NCBI GenBank assembly: GCA_002702965.1
Contig: PADE01000002.1
Coordinates: 1 to 10,426, forward strand
Source of the DNA: Planctomycetaceae bacterium
Lineage (GTDB): Bacteria > Planctomycetota > Planctomycetia > Pirellulales > Pirellulaceae
Direction of reading: 5' to 3'
Length of the DNA: 10,426 nt
Shown here: one piece after another, positions 1-7,177 of the stretch
Position numbering within the stretch: position 1 is the stretch's first letter
How the letters are laid out: each line of letters begins with the position of its first letter
The notes under the pieces: model-generated
What the model saw: the letters and a program-made list of their open reading frames with translations, nothing else
Told to the model about the DNA's origin: nothing
The model's database searches: none
Translations under genes and position numbers: made by a program

Positions 1-396
1 CGCCGGGGAATCTGTGGCACATGCCCAGACATCCGAGTTCGAGACGGTCAGCTTCCCGAGCAGCGATCCGGAGACCCCCCAGCCGATCGGCGACCGGGTC
101 CCGGCCACGGGTGTTTTCTTCCGGCCACCTTCGACAATCTGGGGAATGAGGATTATGTCACCGTCTGGCGGTTCGGGGTGAATGATCCGCTGCAGTGGAA
201 TGACACCGCATCAAACGGCAGAAGTCGCTATTTGGTGGAATACGGTGGAGACACGTTCACCGGGACCGCCACGCCCGCCCTGGGCTCCAACGTGTCGACC
301 GATAACACGGGCCAGGGTTACCACATCACGGGCACACCCTCCAGTGGCAGCGGGACCAACACCGGCAGCGGCAACGGCAGCGACGACAGTTTTTGA
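1..396 (+). CDS. 3' part of a gene of unknown function, probably frameshifted
   Basis: The stop codon is TGA at 394-396 and the gene runs off the left edge. I do not recognise the family. From about position 118 the reading frame that ends at 396 gives a plausible polypeptide (..ATFDNLGNEDYVTVWRF..) followed by a low-complexity Gly/Ser/Thr/Asn-rich tail ending in DDSF, as in extracellular or surface proteins. That frame is open back to position 1, but before about 118 its translation is Arg/Pro/Cys-rich and shadow-like. The frame starting at position 2 instead gives an acidic, natural-looking segment (..AQTSEFETVSFPSSDPETP..) with C or G at most third positions, up to about 121. The simplest reading is one gene that lost a base near 110-130, beside the run GTTTTCTTCC. 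This could be a true mutation or a sequence error. Function and localisation cannot be stated. Confidence 0.5.
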   Translation, partial: RRGICGTCPDIRVRDGQLPEQRSGDPPADRRPGPGHGCFLPATFDNLGNEDYVTVWRFGVNDPLQWNDTASNGRSRYLVEYGGDTFTGTATPALGSNVSTDNTGQGYHITGTPSSGSGTNTGSGNGSDDSF

Positions 397-505
397 TTCG
401 TTCGTGCTTTTGTTGCGCGCGGTGCACAACCCGCACAAGGGGCTGGCATGTCAAGAACTGCTGCCCGACGGGTCGCGGCCATTGAACGCACCCTGTGCTT
501 ACCTG

Positions 506-530
506 CCGGCCGCGGGCGCCGCGGAGCCGG
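506..530. terminator. GC-rich hairpin between the left-edge gene and the efflux operon
   Basis: CCGCGG (510-515) and CCGCGG (519-524) are separated by GCG. They are flanked by CCGG at 506-509 and CCGG at 527-530, which extends the stem with a two-base bulge. It lies 110 bases after the upstream stop. No T-run follows, so it is not a standard intrinsic terminator. It may be a pause or Rho-assisted site, or simply chance in GC-rich DNA. Two smaller inverted repeats lie downstream: GTAC-GCTA-GTAC (589-600) and ACCCA-TTG-TGGGT (599-611). Confidence 0.2.
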
Positions 531-660
531 GTTCGTCGCCGCGGCGACGTCCGCCGTGGTGAATCAGTGCGTCGCGGACCGCCGGATGGTACGCTAGTAC
601 CCATTGTGGGTCCGGTAGCCGCCGCACCGCACACCCACGCAAACAAATCCCCTATGGGCC

Positions 661-665
661 GGGAG
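661..665 (+). promoter_or_regulatory. Ribosome binding site deciding a GTG start for the efflux adaptor
   Basis: GGGAG lies five bases before GTG at 671. An ATG at 669 overlaps this GTG but is followed at once by TGA, so it cannot start the gene. GTG at 671 gives the basic, then hydrophobic leader expected of an exported adaptor. Confidence 0.55.
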
Positions 666-670
666 CAAAT

Positions 671-1981
671 GTGATAAACAAACTTCGTCGTCGGTTTCGT
701 GGCCGGCCGTCAGGTTGGGTGTTCGTTTTAGTCGCATGCGTCTGCACCCGCTCCCTCGTCGCACCCGTTGCCGCCCAGGAGAAACCGGCGTCGATTGTGG
801 TGACCAAAGTCATTCAGCGCGAAGTGCAAACAGGCCATCGTGTGGTGGGAACCGTCAAGCCGATTCGGACGAGCACGGTCGGTAGTGCGGTGGACGGCCG
901 TGTCGCCGACTTCCTCGTCGAAGAGGGAGATGCCGTGAAGCTGGGGCAGCCGCTGGCCCAGCTCCGCACGGGGACTCTAGAGATCGAATTGGCAGCGGCG
1001 CAAGCCGAACTGGGTGTTTACAAACAGGAGTTGACCGAGAAGAAGAACGGATCGCGGCCCGAGGAAATCGTAGCCGCCAAAGCGAGGATGCTGGCGGCGG
1101 CGGCGGTCAAGAGCAACACCGCGGCGAAATTCGCTCGAGCGGTGACGCTCTTCAAGAAAAACGCGGCGAGCGACTCGGATCTCAGCGACGCTCGCGAACA
1201 ATCCGAATCCGCGAATCAACTCTATCTCGTAGCAGAAGCGCAATGGAAACTCGCCACGGCCGGTCCGCGTGACGAACAGGTTGCGCGCGCGTTGGCGCAG
1301 GTCGCGCTACAACGTGAAAGAGTTCGGTTGATCGAAGACCGTATTGAGAAATACACGGTACTGGCTCCCTTTGACGGATTCGTCACCAGAGAAGACACCG
1401 AAGTCGGCGAGTGGATCAAGCGGGGCGATCCGATCGCTGAAGTGATTGCGTTGTCGAGCGTCGATGTGCGGGCGAACGTCCCCGCCGAACACGCTGTGCG
1501 TCTCCAACGGGGCCGCTCCGTTCGAGTTGAGTTCTCCGAGCAGGCCGGGGAGGTCTTTACCGGCATCGTGAGTCGAATCGTCCCGACTGCTAACACCGGG
1601 AGCCGGACCTTCCCCGTCAATATTCGGCTCGAGAATCGTCTGGTCGATGGACGGCCGATGCTGATGGCCGGTATGCTGGCTCGAGCAGTGCTGCCCACGG
1701 GCGCGCGAACGAAGTTACCACTCGTGCCGAAAGACGCGCTCGTTCTGCAAGGCGCCGCGCGATTCGTCTGTGTGATTGATGTCGACCGCGAGGCGAGCAA
1801 TCGCGGGACCATTCGGATGATACCCGTGAAGCTCGGTGTCGCCGACGGTGGACTCGTGCAAATAGGCGCCGAATTACGGGGCGGGGAACTGGTCGCGGTA
1901 CTAGGCAACGAAAGACTGAAGGACGGTCAGCGGGTGGAATTCACCCTGCAGCGCCCACCCGCTTCCAAGGGCGCCCAGTAG
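671..1981 (+). CDS. RND efflux periplasmic adaptor subunit (HlyD/AcrA-type membrane fusion protein)
   Basis: 436 residues. It should bridge the RND pump encoded next (starting at 2027) to an outer-membrane channel. The N-terminus is basic (LRRRFRGR), then hydrophobic, with a possible signal peptidase I site after A35 (PVAA|Q). LVAC at 20-23 also fits a lipobox, so a lipid-anchored form is possible as in AcrA, though the hydrophobic stretch before C23 is short. First half-lipoyl strand set is about 66-100 (VDGRVADFLVEEGDAVKLGQ). An alpha-hairpin coiled coil rich in Ala, Glu, Lys and Gln spans about 104-226 and contains GSRPEEI at 127-133. The second half-lipoyl is about 229-257 (APFDGFVTREDTEVGEWIKRG), the beta-barrel about 264-340, and the membrane-proximal domain about 345-430. 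Length and domain order are normal. The 45-base gap to the pump gene indicates co-transcription. Substrate cannot be told from sequence. Confidence 0.93.
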   Translation: MINKLRRRFRGRPSGWVFVLVACVCTRSLVAPVAAQEKPASIVVTKVIQREVQTGHRVVGTVKPIRTSTVGSAVDGRVADFLVEEGDAVKLGQPLAQLRTGTLEIELAAAQAELGVYKQELTEKKNGSRPEEIVAAKARMLAAAAVKSNTAAKFARAVTLFKKNAASDSDLSDAREQSESANQLYLVAEAQWKLATAGPRDEQVARALAQVALQRERVRLIEDRIEKYTVLAPFDGFVTREDTEVGEWIKRGDPIAEVIALSSVDVRANVPAEHAVRLQRGRSVRVEFSEQAGEVFTGIVSRIVPTANTGSRTFPVNIRLENRLVDGRPMLMAGMLARAVLPTGARTKLPLVPKDALVLQGAARFVCVIDVDREASNRGTIRMIPVKLGVADGGLVQIGAELRGGELVAVLGNERLKDGQRVEFTLQRPPASKGAQ

Positions 1982-2026
1982 TACCATGCATGCGCACCCT
2001 GGCGAACCCGCTCGAGAGGCTCGGTC

Positions 2027-5000
2027 ATGCATCTGATTGAATCGTTCATTCGCAACCCGGTGAAGGTTTCCGTCGGTGTATTGTTGGCCGCGATTTTTGG
2101 TGGGATTTCATTGGCGTCCATCCCCAAACAGTTGACGCCTGACGTGCAGAACCCGGTGCTTTCGATTGAGACGCGTTGGCCAGGCGCAAGTCCACAAGAG
2201 ATCGAGCGCGAAATCGTTCAGGAGCAGGAAGAACAACTGCAAAGCACCGAAGGGCTCGTCAAACTCACTTCCGAGTGCCGTGACTCCGAGGCCCGGATCA
2301 CCATGGAGTTCGCCGTTGGCACCAACATCGAAGACGCGATGCTGCGGGTCAATACGCGATTACAGCAGGTGCGGGAATACCCGATTGACGCGCTCGAGCC
2401 GGTGATTCGCGCGTCGGATTCGGCCGACCGGCCGATCGCCCGTTTTGTGCTCACGGCTCGTCCGCCAACCATCGAACGGATCGAGGCCTTCACCCGAGAG
2501 CATCCCGACACACGGCCGCTGCTGCAACACGCAATGAGCGCAATGACCACCGGTCTGCGCGTTTACCGGCTGCAGACTGTCTGGCGAGATCACGGTGACC
2601 AATACCCTGAACTGGCCCAGCTATTGCCCCCCGAACTCGATTTGCAGGAAATGCGGAAGTTCTCCGAAGATGTCATTGAAACTTACCTCGAACGCGTACC
2701 GGGGGTCGCGGATGCGTACACATACGGCGGTCAGCAGGAAGAACTGCAGGTCATCGTCGACCCCGAGCAATTGGCGGCTCGCGAGCTGACCGTTCCCGAT
2801 GTTCGCGATGCGCTGCGCAGTCAAAACAAGGACACTTCGGGTGGAGACCTGTGGGAAGGGAAACGCCGCTGGGTGGTTCGCACGCTTGGCCAATTTCGCA
2901 ATCCGGAACAAGTAGAACGACAGATTCTCGCCGTCCGAGACGGTGTACCCGTCTACGTTCGCGATGTGGCAGAAGTCAAAGTCGGTTTCAAGAAGATCGA
3001 TAGCATCTCGCGCCGCTACGGGATCTCGAGCAATGGGCTGGGTGTTCGGCGCGCCTCGGGGGCAAATGTACTCGAAGTGATGAAGGGGATCCGCGCCGCG
3101 GCGCAGGAGTTGAACGACGGTATCCTCAAACAGCGCGGCGTCGAGATCTTCCAGTACTACGACGAGACCGAGTACATCACGTCAGCGATGAGCCTCGTCC
3201 AGCAGAATATCTTTGTCGGCGGCGCGTTGACGATGATCGTGCTACTCCTGTTTTTGCATTTGGGCCAGCGAACCCTCGTCATTGCACCACTTATCGCCGC
3301 CAGCGCCGTCGCCTCGACGGTCGTGTCGCCGTGGTTTGTATTAGTGACACTGGTCCTGGTTGTGACCGCTGGCTTTTGGTTTGGTCGCGGCGCGCTGGTC
3401 GTCGGACTGGCAATTCCGGTGAGCATCATTGGCACATTCCTGCTGTTGCGACTGATGGGACGTTCGCTCAACGTGATTAGTTTGGCCGGCTTGGCGTTCG
3501 CGGTCGGGATGCTGGTCGACAACGCGGTGGTTGTGCTGGAAAACGTCTACCGGCACTACCAACGCGGCGACGCGCCGTTTGAGGCGGCCGCCCGCGGGAC
3601 CAAAGAAGTTTGGGGAGCCGTCATCGCATCCACGTTGACAACGATCGCCGTGTTTCTCCCGGTGCTGTTCGTACAAGAAACGTCGGGGCAACTATTTCGC
3701 GATATCGCGCTGGCGATCAGTTGCGCGGTTGGTCTGTCGATGGTGGTTTCTTTTACGGTCATCCCCACCGCGGCGGCGAGGCTATTTCCGCGACGACTGG
3801 TTACCGCACCGAATCGCGGACAATCCGATTCGCATCACGTTCCACGCAGCTCCGGGCTGATCCCGCGAATGCTCACGACGTTCGGCAGCGCGTTCGTCGA
3901 CGCGATCACGGGTCTGAATCGATGGATTCAACGGGGTTCCATGAGATCGCTGGGTGTCATCCTCTTGCTAGTGGGCCTGTCGGTCGGGTTGAGTTGGTTG
4001 TTCTGGCCCAAGGTCGAGTACCTCCCGTCGGGAAACCGAAACTTTGTGTTCTGTAGCGTCTCGCCACCACCCGGCTACAACATGGACCAGCTGATTGCGA
4101 TGGGGGAAACGATCGAGCAGGACTTAGAGCCGTATTGGAACGCCGACCGCGGCAGCGAAGCGGCCGCCAAACTCGATGCGCCGATTATCAACTATTACTT
4201 CTATGTCGTACGGGGACGGCGGGTCTTCATGGGATTCCGTTCCGACGACCATAGTCGAGTGCGCGAGTTGATCCCGATGGTCAAACAGACAGCGTCTCAG
4301 TTTCCCGGTACCATCGCAGTGGTCAAACAGTCGAGTTTGTTTGAGAGAGGCTTGACGGGTGGACGGACGATCGATATCGAAATCACCGGCCCGACACTGG
4401 AACAGTTGGTTAAGATCGGCGGCCGCGTGCTGGCGGAGGTCAAACGGCTGATGCCCGATGCGCAAGCTATGCCGCGCCCCAGTCTCGATCTTTCCAGCCC
4501 CGAGATTCACGTTGAACCCAAATTGGTCGAAGCATCGGAGATGGGAGTCACCGCGGCCGAATTGGGATACACAGTCAATGCGCTCGTCGACGGCGCCTAT
4601 GTCGGTGACTATTTCACAGGCGGAGACAAGATCGACTTGACGATCATCGGAAACGAAACATTCGCGAAACAAACGCAAGACCTCGAGTCGCTGCCGATTG
4701 TCACCACCACAGGACAACTGGTCCCGCTCGGCGCCGTCGCCAACGTGCGTCTGAGTAGCGGACCAGAACAAATCAATCGCCGCGAACGACTGCGTGCAAT
4801 CACCATTCAGGTCACGCCACCGCTGGCGACGCCCCTCGAAGAAGCCATGCATCAGGTCGACTCGGAGATCATCGCGCCGTTGTTCAAGTCGGGTGCGCTC
4901 GACGGCGGGTATCTTGTCACGCTCTCTGGAACGGCAGACAAACTGCGCGAGGCCTGGAGCGTCGTCCGTTGGAACCTACTGTTGGCTTTGGCGATCACAT

Positions 5001-5569
5001 ATTTGTTGATGGCGGCGCTATTCGAGTCGTGGCTCTATCCGTTCGTCGTGATCTTCAGCGTACCACTGGGCGCCGTCGGCGGCATCCTGGGACTCACCAT
5101 CCTCAACCTATTCGTGCTCCAATCGCTCGATGTGCTCACCATGCTGGGGTTTGTGATTTTGATTGGAACCGTCGTGAATAACGCCATTTTAATTGTGCAC
5201 CAGTCGCTCAATCATATGCGCGATGAACACCTGGCCCCCCCCGAGGCAATCACCGAGAGTATTCGCACTCGTATTCGCCCGATTTTCGTAACGACGCTCA
5301 CAACGGTACTTGGTCTGTTGCCGTTGGTGGTTTTTCGCGGCGCGGGTAGTGAACTCTACCGCGGGTTGGGCAGCGTGGTGCTGGGAGGTCTCATCGTCTC
5401 GACGGTGTTCACGCTGGTGCTCGTGCCGACCGTGTTTCTGTTGACGCTGAGAACCAAACATTGGTTGGCACGACTCCTGGGTTTGGCACCGGGGCTGGCC
5501 GCGGCGAAAAACGCGCTACCACTGCTCACAGGTGACGAGGAGCTGGGACAGATCTCCAGGCCCGCCTGA
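2027..5569 (+). CDS. RND family efflux transporter permease (AcrB-like), enlarged
   Basis: 1180 residues, against about 1020-1050 for AcrB-type pumps. It is the inner-membrane, proton-driven transporter working with the adaptor upstream. GAGAGG at 2014-2019 lies seven bases before ATG 2027. TM1 is about 9-30, and the first large periplasmic loop follows with WPGASPQEIE and VRASD-like family stretches. TM2 is about 388-412. TM4 carries GMLVDNAVVVLEN with D498, equivalent to the proton-relay Asp407 of AcrB. TM7 is about 642-660, followed by EYLPSGNRN and the second periplasmic loop. TM8 is about 983-1002. TM10 has VVNNAILIV with N1051 where AcrB has Lys940. Two insertions stand out: about 146-207 in the first periplasmic loop, and a hydrophobic stretch about 418-454 between TM2 and TM3. 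The reading frame is intact throughout. Likely substrates are drugs, solvents or metabolites, but none can be inferred. No outer-membrane channel or regulator gene adjoins it. Confidence 0.95.
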   Translation: MHLIESFIRNPVKVSVGVLLAAIFGGISLASIPKQLTPDVQNPVLSIETRWPGASPQEIEREIVQEQEEQLQSTEGLVKLTSECRDSEARITMEFAVGTNIEDAMLRVNTRLQQVREYPIDALEPVIRASDSADRPIARFVLTARPPTIERIEAFTREHPDTRPLLQHAMSAMTTGLRVYRLQTVWRDHGDQYPELAQLLPPELDLQEMRKFSEDVIETYLERVPGVADAYTYGGQQEELQVIVDPEQLAARELTVPDVRDALRSQNKDTSGGDLWEGKRRWVVRTLGQFRNPEQVERQILAVRDGVPVYVRDVAEVKVGFKKIDSISRRYGISSNGLGVRRASGANVLEVMKGIRAAAQELNDGILKQRGVEIFQYYDETEYITSAMSLVQQNIFVGGALTMIVLLLFLHLGQRTLVIAPLIAASAVASTVVSPWFVLVTLVLVVTAGFWFGRGALVVGLAIPVSIIGTFLLLRLMGRSLNVISLAGLAFAVGMLVDNAVVVLENVYRHYQRGDAPFEAAARGTKEVWGAVIASTLTTIAVFLPVLFVQETSGQLFRDIALAISCAVGLSMVVSFTVIPTAAARLFPRRLVTAPNRGQSDSHHVPRSSGLIPRMLTTFGSAFVDAITGLNRWIQRGSMRSLGVILLLVGLSVGLSWLFWPKVEYLPSGNRNFVFCSVSPPPGYNMDQLIAMGETIEQDLEPYWNADRGSEAAAKLDAPIINYYFYVVRGRRVFMGFRSDDHSRVRELIPMVKQTASQFPGTIAVVKQSSLFERGLTGGRTIDIEITGPTLEQLVKIGGRVLAEVKRLMPDAQAMPRPSLDLSSPEIHVEPKLVEASEMGVTAAELGYTVNALVDGAYVGDYFTGGDKIDLTIIGNETFAKQTQDLESLPIVTTTGQLVPLGAVANVRLSSGPEQINRRERLRAITIQVTPPLATPLEEAMHQVDSEIIAPLFKSGALDGGYLVTLSGTADKLREAWSVVRWNLLLALAITYLLMAALFESWLYPFVVIFSVPLGAVGGILGLTILNLFVLQSLDVLTMLGFVILIGTVVNNAILIVHQSLNHMRDEHLAPPEAITESIRTRIRPIFVTTLTTVLGLLPLVVFRGAGSELYRGLGSVVLGGLIVSTVFTLVLVPTVFLLTLRTKHWLARLLGLAPGLAAAKNALPLLTGDEELGQISRPA

Positions 5570-5625
5570 AACGGCGTTCGCGTCAGGTTTCAACGGGCGC
5601 ACGCACCACTTGCTGTTGGAGACCC

Positions 5626-5648
5626 GGACTGGGGGATCACCTCAGTCC
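5626..5648. terminator. Possible bidirectional hairpin between convergent genes
   Basis: GGACTG (5626-5631) and CAGTCC (5643-5648) can pair around an 11-base loop. The structure sits between the stop of the RND gene (5569) and overlaps the TGA (5642-5644 on the opposite strand) of the convergent hydrolase gene. Neither side has a T-run, so this is only a weak candidate for stopping transcription in both directions. Confidence 0.25.
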
Positions 5649-6790
5649 TTCGCCAGCGTGCCGTAATAACGGATCAGAGCAGCAGACGCCGCGTCCGTTG
5701 CCTTGAAAGCGCGGTCGCCCCCTTGGTTGACGCAAACAAGAACTGCAAAACCACGTCTGGGTGCGACCCACCCATTGGCGTAGTTCATCGTGTTGGATCC
5801 GGCGTGATGCAAGACAGCTCCACCACCCCAATCGCGTTTCACCACGAGCCAACCCAATGCGTAATTTCCACCGAAAGGGGGCTTATGCAATATCTCGTAC
5901 GTGGATTTTTTCAGGATCGAGGGCTCTCCCCGCGGACCTCGAAGATGGTCGACGACGAACTTACCCCAATCCTGGATCGTGCAGTGAACGCGCCCCGCGG
6001 GTCCCATCACCGGCGGGTTGTCGACGGCGGGCCCGTTCGTAGGCACGGGACGTCCATCCGCAGTGTGTCCCCAGGGCTGATCGATTTCCCCGGGCGTGCC
6101 GACTCCTCCGAAACCGAAATGCCGCATCTGCAAAGGACCGAAGACATGATCGATCATGTTCTGTTCCCAAGATTTGCCGGTGACCTTCTCCACAATCGCA
6201 CCGGCAATGATGTAGCCCAAATTGGAGTATTGGTACCGGCTTCCGGGCTGTATCGGTGGCGGTTTGGTGAGTTCTTCTCTGACCGCTCGCAACCTCTCGC
6301 GCGGCGCGGAATCGCTGCGATATTTGACCAGGTTCAGGTTCGCGGGCAAACCGGAACGGTGGGAGAGCAACTGCAGAACCGTTACGCTTCTCATGTTGGG
6401 ATGGAATTTCGAACTTGCGTCGGGGAACATCTCGGCGACGGTTGCGTCCCATCGTAAACGCCCCTGCTCGACCAAGATGGCCAGCAGCGTGGCCGTCATC
6501 GCTTTGGTATCCGATCCAAGGTGCCACCTGTCATCCAGTGTGACGGGAATCGCCGTTCCCCGCTTGCGCACGCCAACCGCACCGACGGCGACGACTCCCC
6601 TCGTCGTGACGATCGCTCCAGCGATCGCCGGGACTCGGTACGTCTGCCGAATGCTGGTTAGTAAGTTGGCGACGTCGAGATCGCCAGCCGACGCGCCCGC
6701 TTCCTGTTCAGTGCCACACCCCTCGCTGGCCACACACGACGCCTGCAAGATGGCCGAAACGGTAAAGACCCAAAGAAGTCGTGTTCGCAT
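5642..6790 (-). CDS. Secreted serine beta-lactamase-family hydrolase (class C/esterase-like fold)
   Basis: 382 residues with the start chosen at ATG 6790, which puts a signal peptide (MRTRLLWVFTVSAILQASC..) at the N-terminus. The frame is open back to 6868, but those extra 26 residues are not leader-like. A weak AGG lies four to five bases upstream. The active-site motifs of the beta-lactamase/D-alanyl-D-alanine-carboxypeptidase family are all present: SDTK (nucleophile S93, K96), Y188-S189-N190, and H329-A330-G331 in the place of KTG. LLSHRSGLP (141-149) and YQYSNLGY are also typical. HAG rather than KTG is common in esterases and peptidases of this family, so true beta-lactamase activity is not implied. 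Cleavage of peptide or ester substrates outside the cytoplasm is more likely. It converges on the RND gene with 72 bases between the stops, and starts divergently from the small gene at 6789. Physiological substrate unknown. Confidence 0.9.
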   Translation of the reverse strand: MRTRLLWVFTVSAILQASCVASEGCGTEQEAGASAGDLDVANLLTSIRQTYRVPAIAGAIVTTRGVVAVGAVGVRKRGTAIPVTLDDRWHLGSDTKAMTATLLAILVEQGRLRWDATVAEMFPDASSKFHPNMRSVTVLQLLSHRSGLPANLNLVKYRSDSAPRERLRAVREELTKPPPIQPGSRYQYSNLGYIIAGAIVEKVTGKSWEQNMIDHVFGPLQMRHFGFGGVGTPGEIDQPWGHTADGRPVPTNGPAVDNPPVMGPAGRVHCTIQDWGKFVVDHLRGPRGEPSILKKSTYEILHKPPFGGNYALGWLVVKRDWGGGAVLHHAGSNTMNYANGWVAPRRGFAVLVCVNQGGDRAFKATDAASAALIRYYGTLAKD

Positions 6791-7088
6791 GGCACCTGTA
6801 TTTTTTGTGTTTGCGATCGGAGGTCCCTCTCTCAGGAAAAGACCCTCCATTCCTCTTGATAATTCCAAGCCAGCGCCCAGACCACAGCCAAGGAAACGAC
6901 CAGCTAAAGATTCAAAAAAACAAGCAGAGGGTAAAGCCTCCTGTACTTTGTATCTTCCTGAGCCTCTCGACGATGATCTTCAGGCTCTCAGTTTCATGAG
7001 CCGAACACCGCAGACGCAACCTGACGAGGATGCGATTCGTAGCCTGATCATACGTAAGCGAGCGAATCTCCCATCAAGAGCGGCCTGA
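6789..7088 (+). CDS. Small basic protein with a ribbon-helix-helix-like C-terminal half; start uncertain
   Basis: 99 residues if the ATG at 6789 is used. This is the only in-frame ATG before the conserved-looking part, and it overlaps the start codon of the divergent hydrolase by two bases, which is unusual. GTG 6807 is an alternative; a strong GGAGG at 6819-6823 has no proper start codon at the right distance. Residues about 27-48 are Pro/Lys/Arg-rich (KPAPRPQPRKRPAK), like a flexible basic arm. The C-terminal part starts with a short strand-like ASCTLYLPEPLDDDLQAL, then a polar turn and an amphipathic helix (DEDAIRSLIIRKRA). That pattern matches CopG/Arc-type ribbon-helix-helix proteins, which bind DNA as dimers. 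Its codons use more A and T than the neighbours. It could regulate itself or the divergent hydrolase; no toxin partner is visible. Recognition is by pattern only. Confidence 0.42.
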   Translation: MAPVFFVFAIGGPSLRKRPSIPLDNSKPAPRPQPRKRPAKDSKKQAEGKASCTLYLPEPLDDDLQALSFMSRTPQTQPDEDAIRSLIIRKRANLPSRAA

Positions 7089-7128
7089 TGTTTGTACCTG
7101 ATGAGATCGTGGATGTGATCGAGACCAA

Positions 7129-7177
7129 GCAGCGGGGTGAGCAACCCGCCACACGTCGGTGCTGCGTCACTTTTTTT
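7129..7177 (+). terminator. Candidate intrinsic terminator after the small plus-strand gene
   Basis: An outer pairing GCAGC (7129-7133) with GCTGC (7161-7165) encloses a competing hairpin GCGGG (7132-7136) with CCCGC (7145-7149). Seven T residues follow at 7171-7177, five bases after the outer stem. It begins 41 bases after the stop of the small gene and overlaps the 3' end of the convergent hypothetical gene, whose last codons read through the A-run on the other strand. The stem is short, so confidence is low. Confidence 0.3.

Noticed and set aside
110..130. Programmed -1 ribosomal frameshift instead of a mutation
   Set aside because: The local sequence GTTTTCTTCC does not give a standard X XXY YYZ heptamer in the incoming frame, and no downstream stem or pseudoknot was evident.
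182..562. Plus-strand open frame of 126 codons
   Set aside because: It overlaps the Gly/Ser-rich 3' end of the left-edge gene in another frame; its product is Pro/Arg/Ala-rich as expected from GC-rich DNA read out of frame.
1222..1908. Minus-strand open frame of 228 codons
   Set aside because: It lies wholly antisense to the efflux adaptor gene, and its Ser/Thr/Arg-rich product has no family features.
4124..4852. Minus-strand open frame of 242 codons
   Set aside because: It lies antisense to the second periplasmic loop of the RND pump; the composition is typical of a shadow frame.
6222..6788. Extension of the small ribbon-helix-helix-like frame leftwards to a start at 6222
   Set aside because: That part is antisense to the hydrolase coding region, which has all three active-site motifs; only the part right of about 6789 is considered real.
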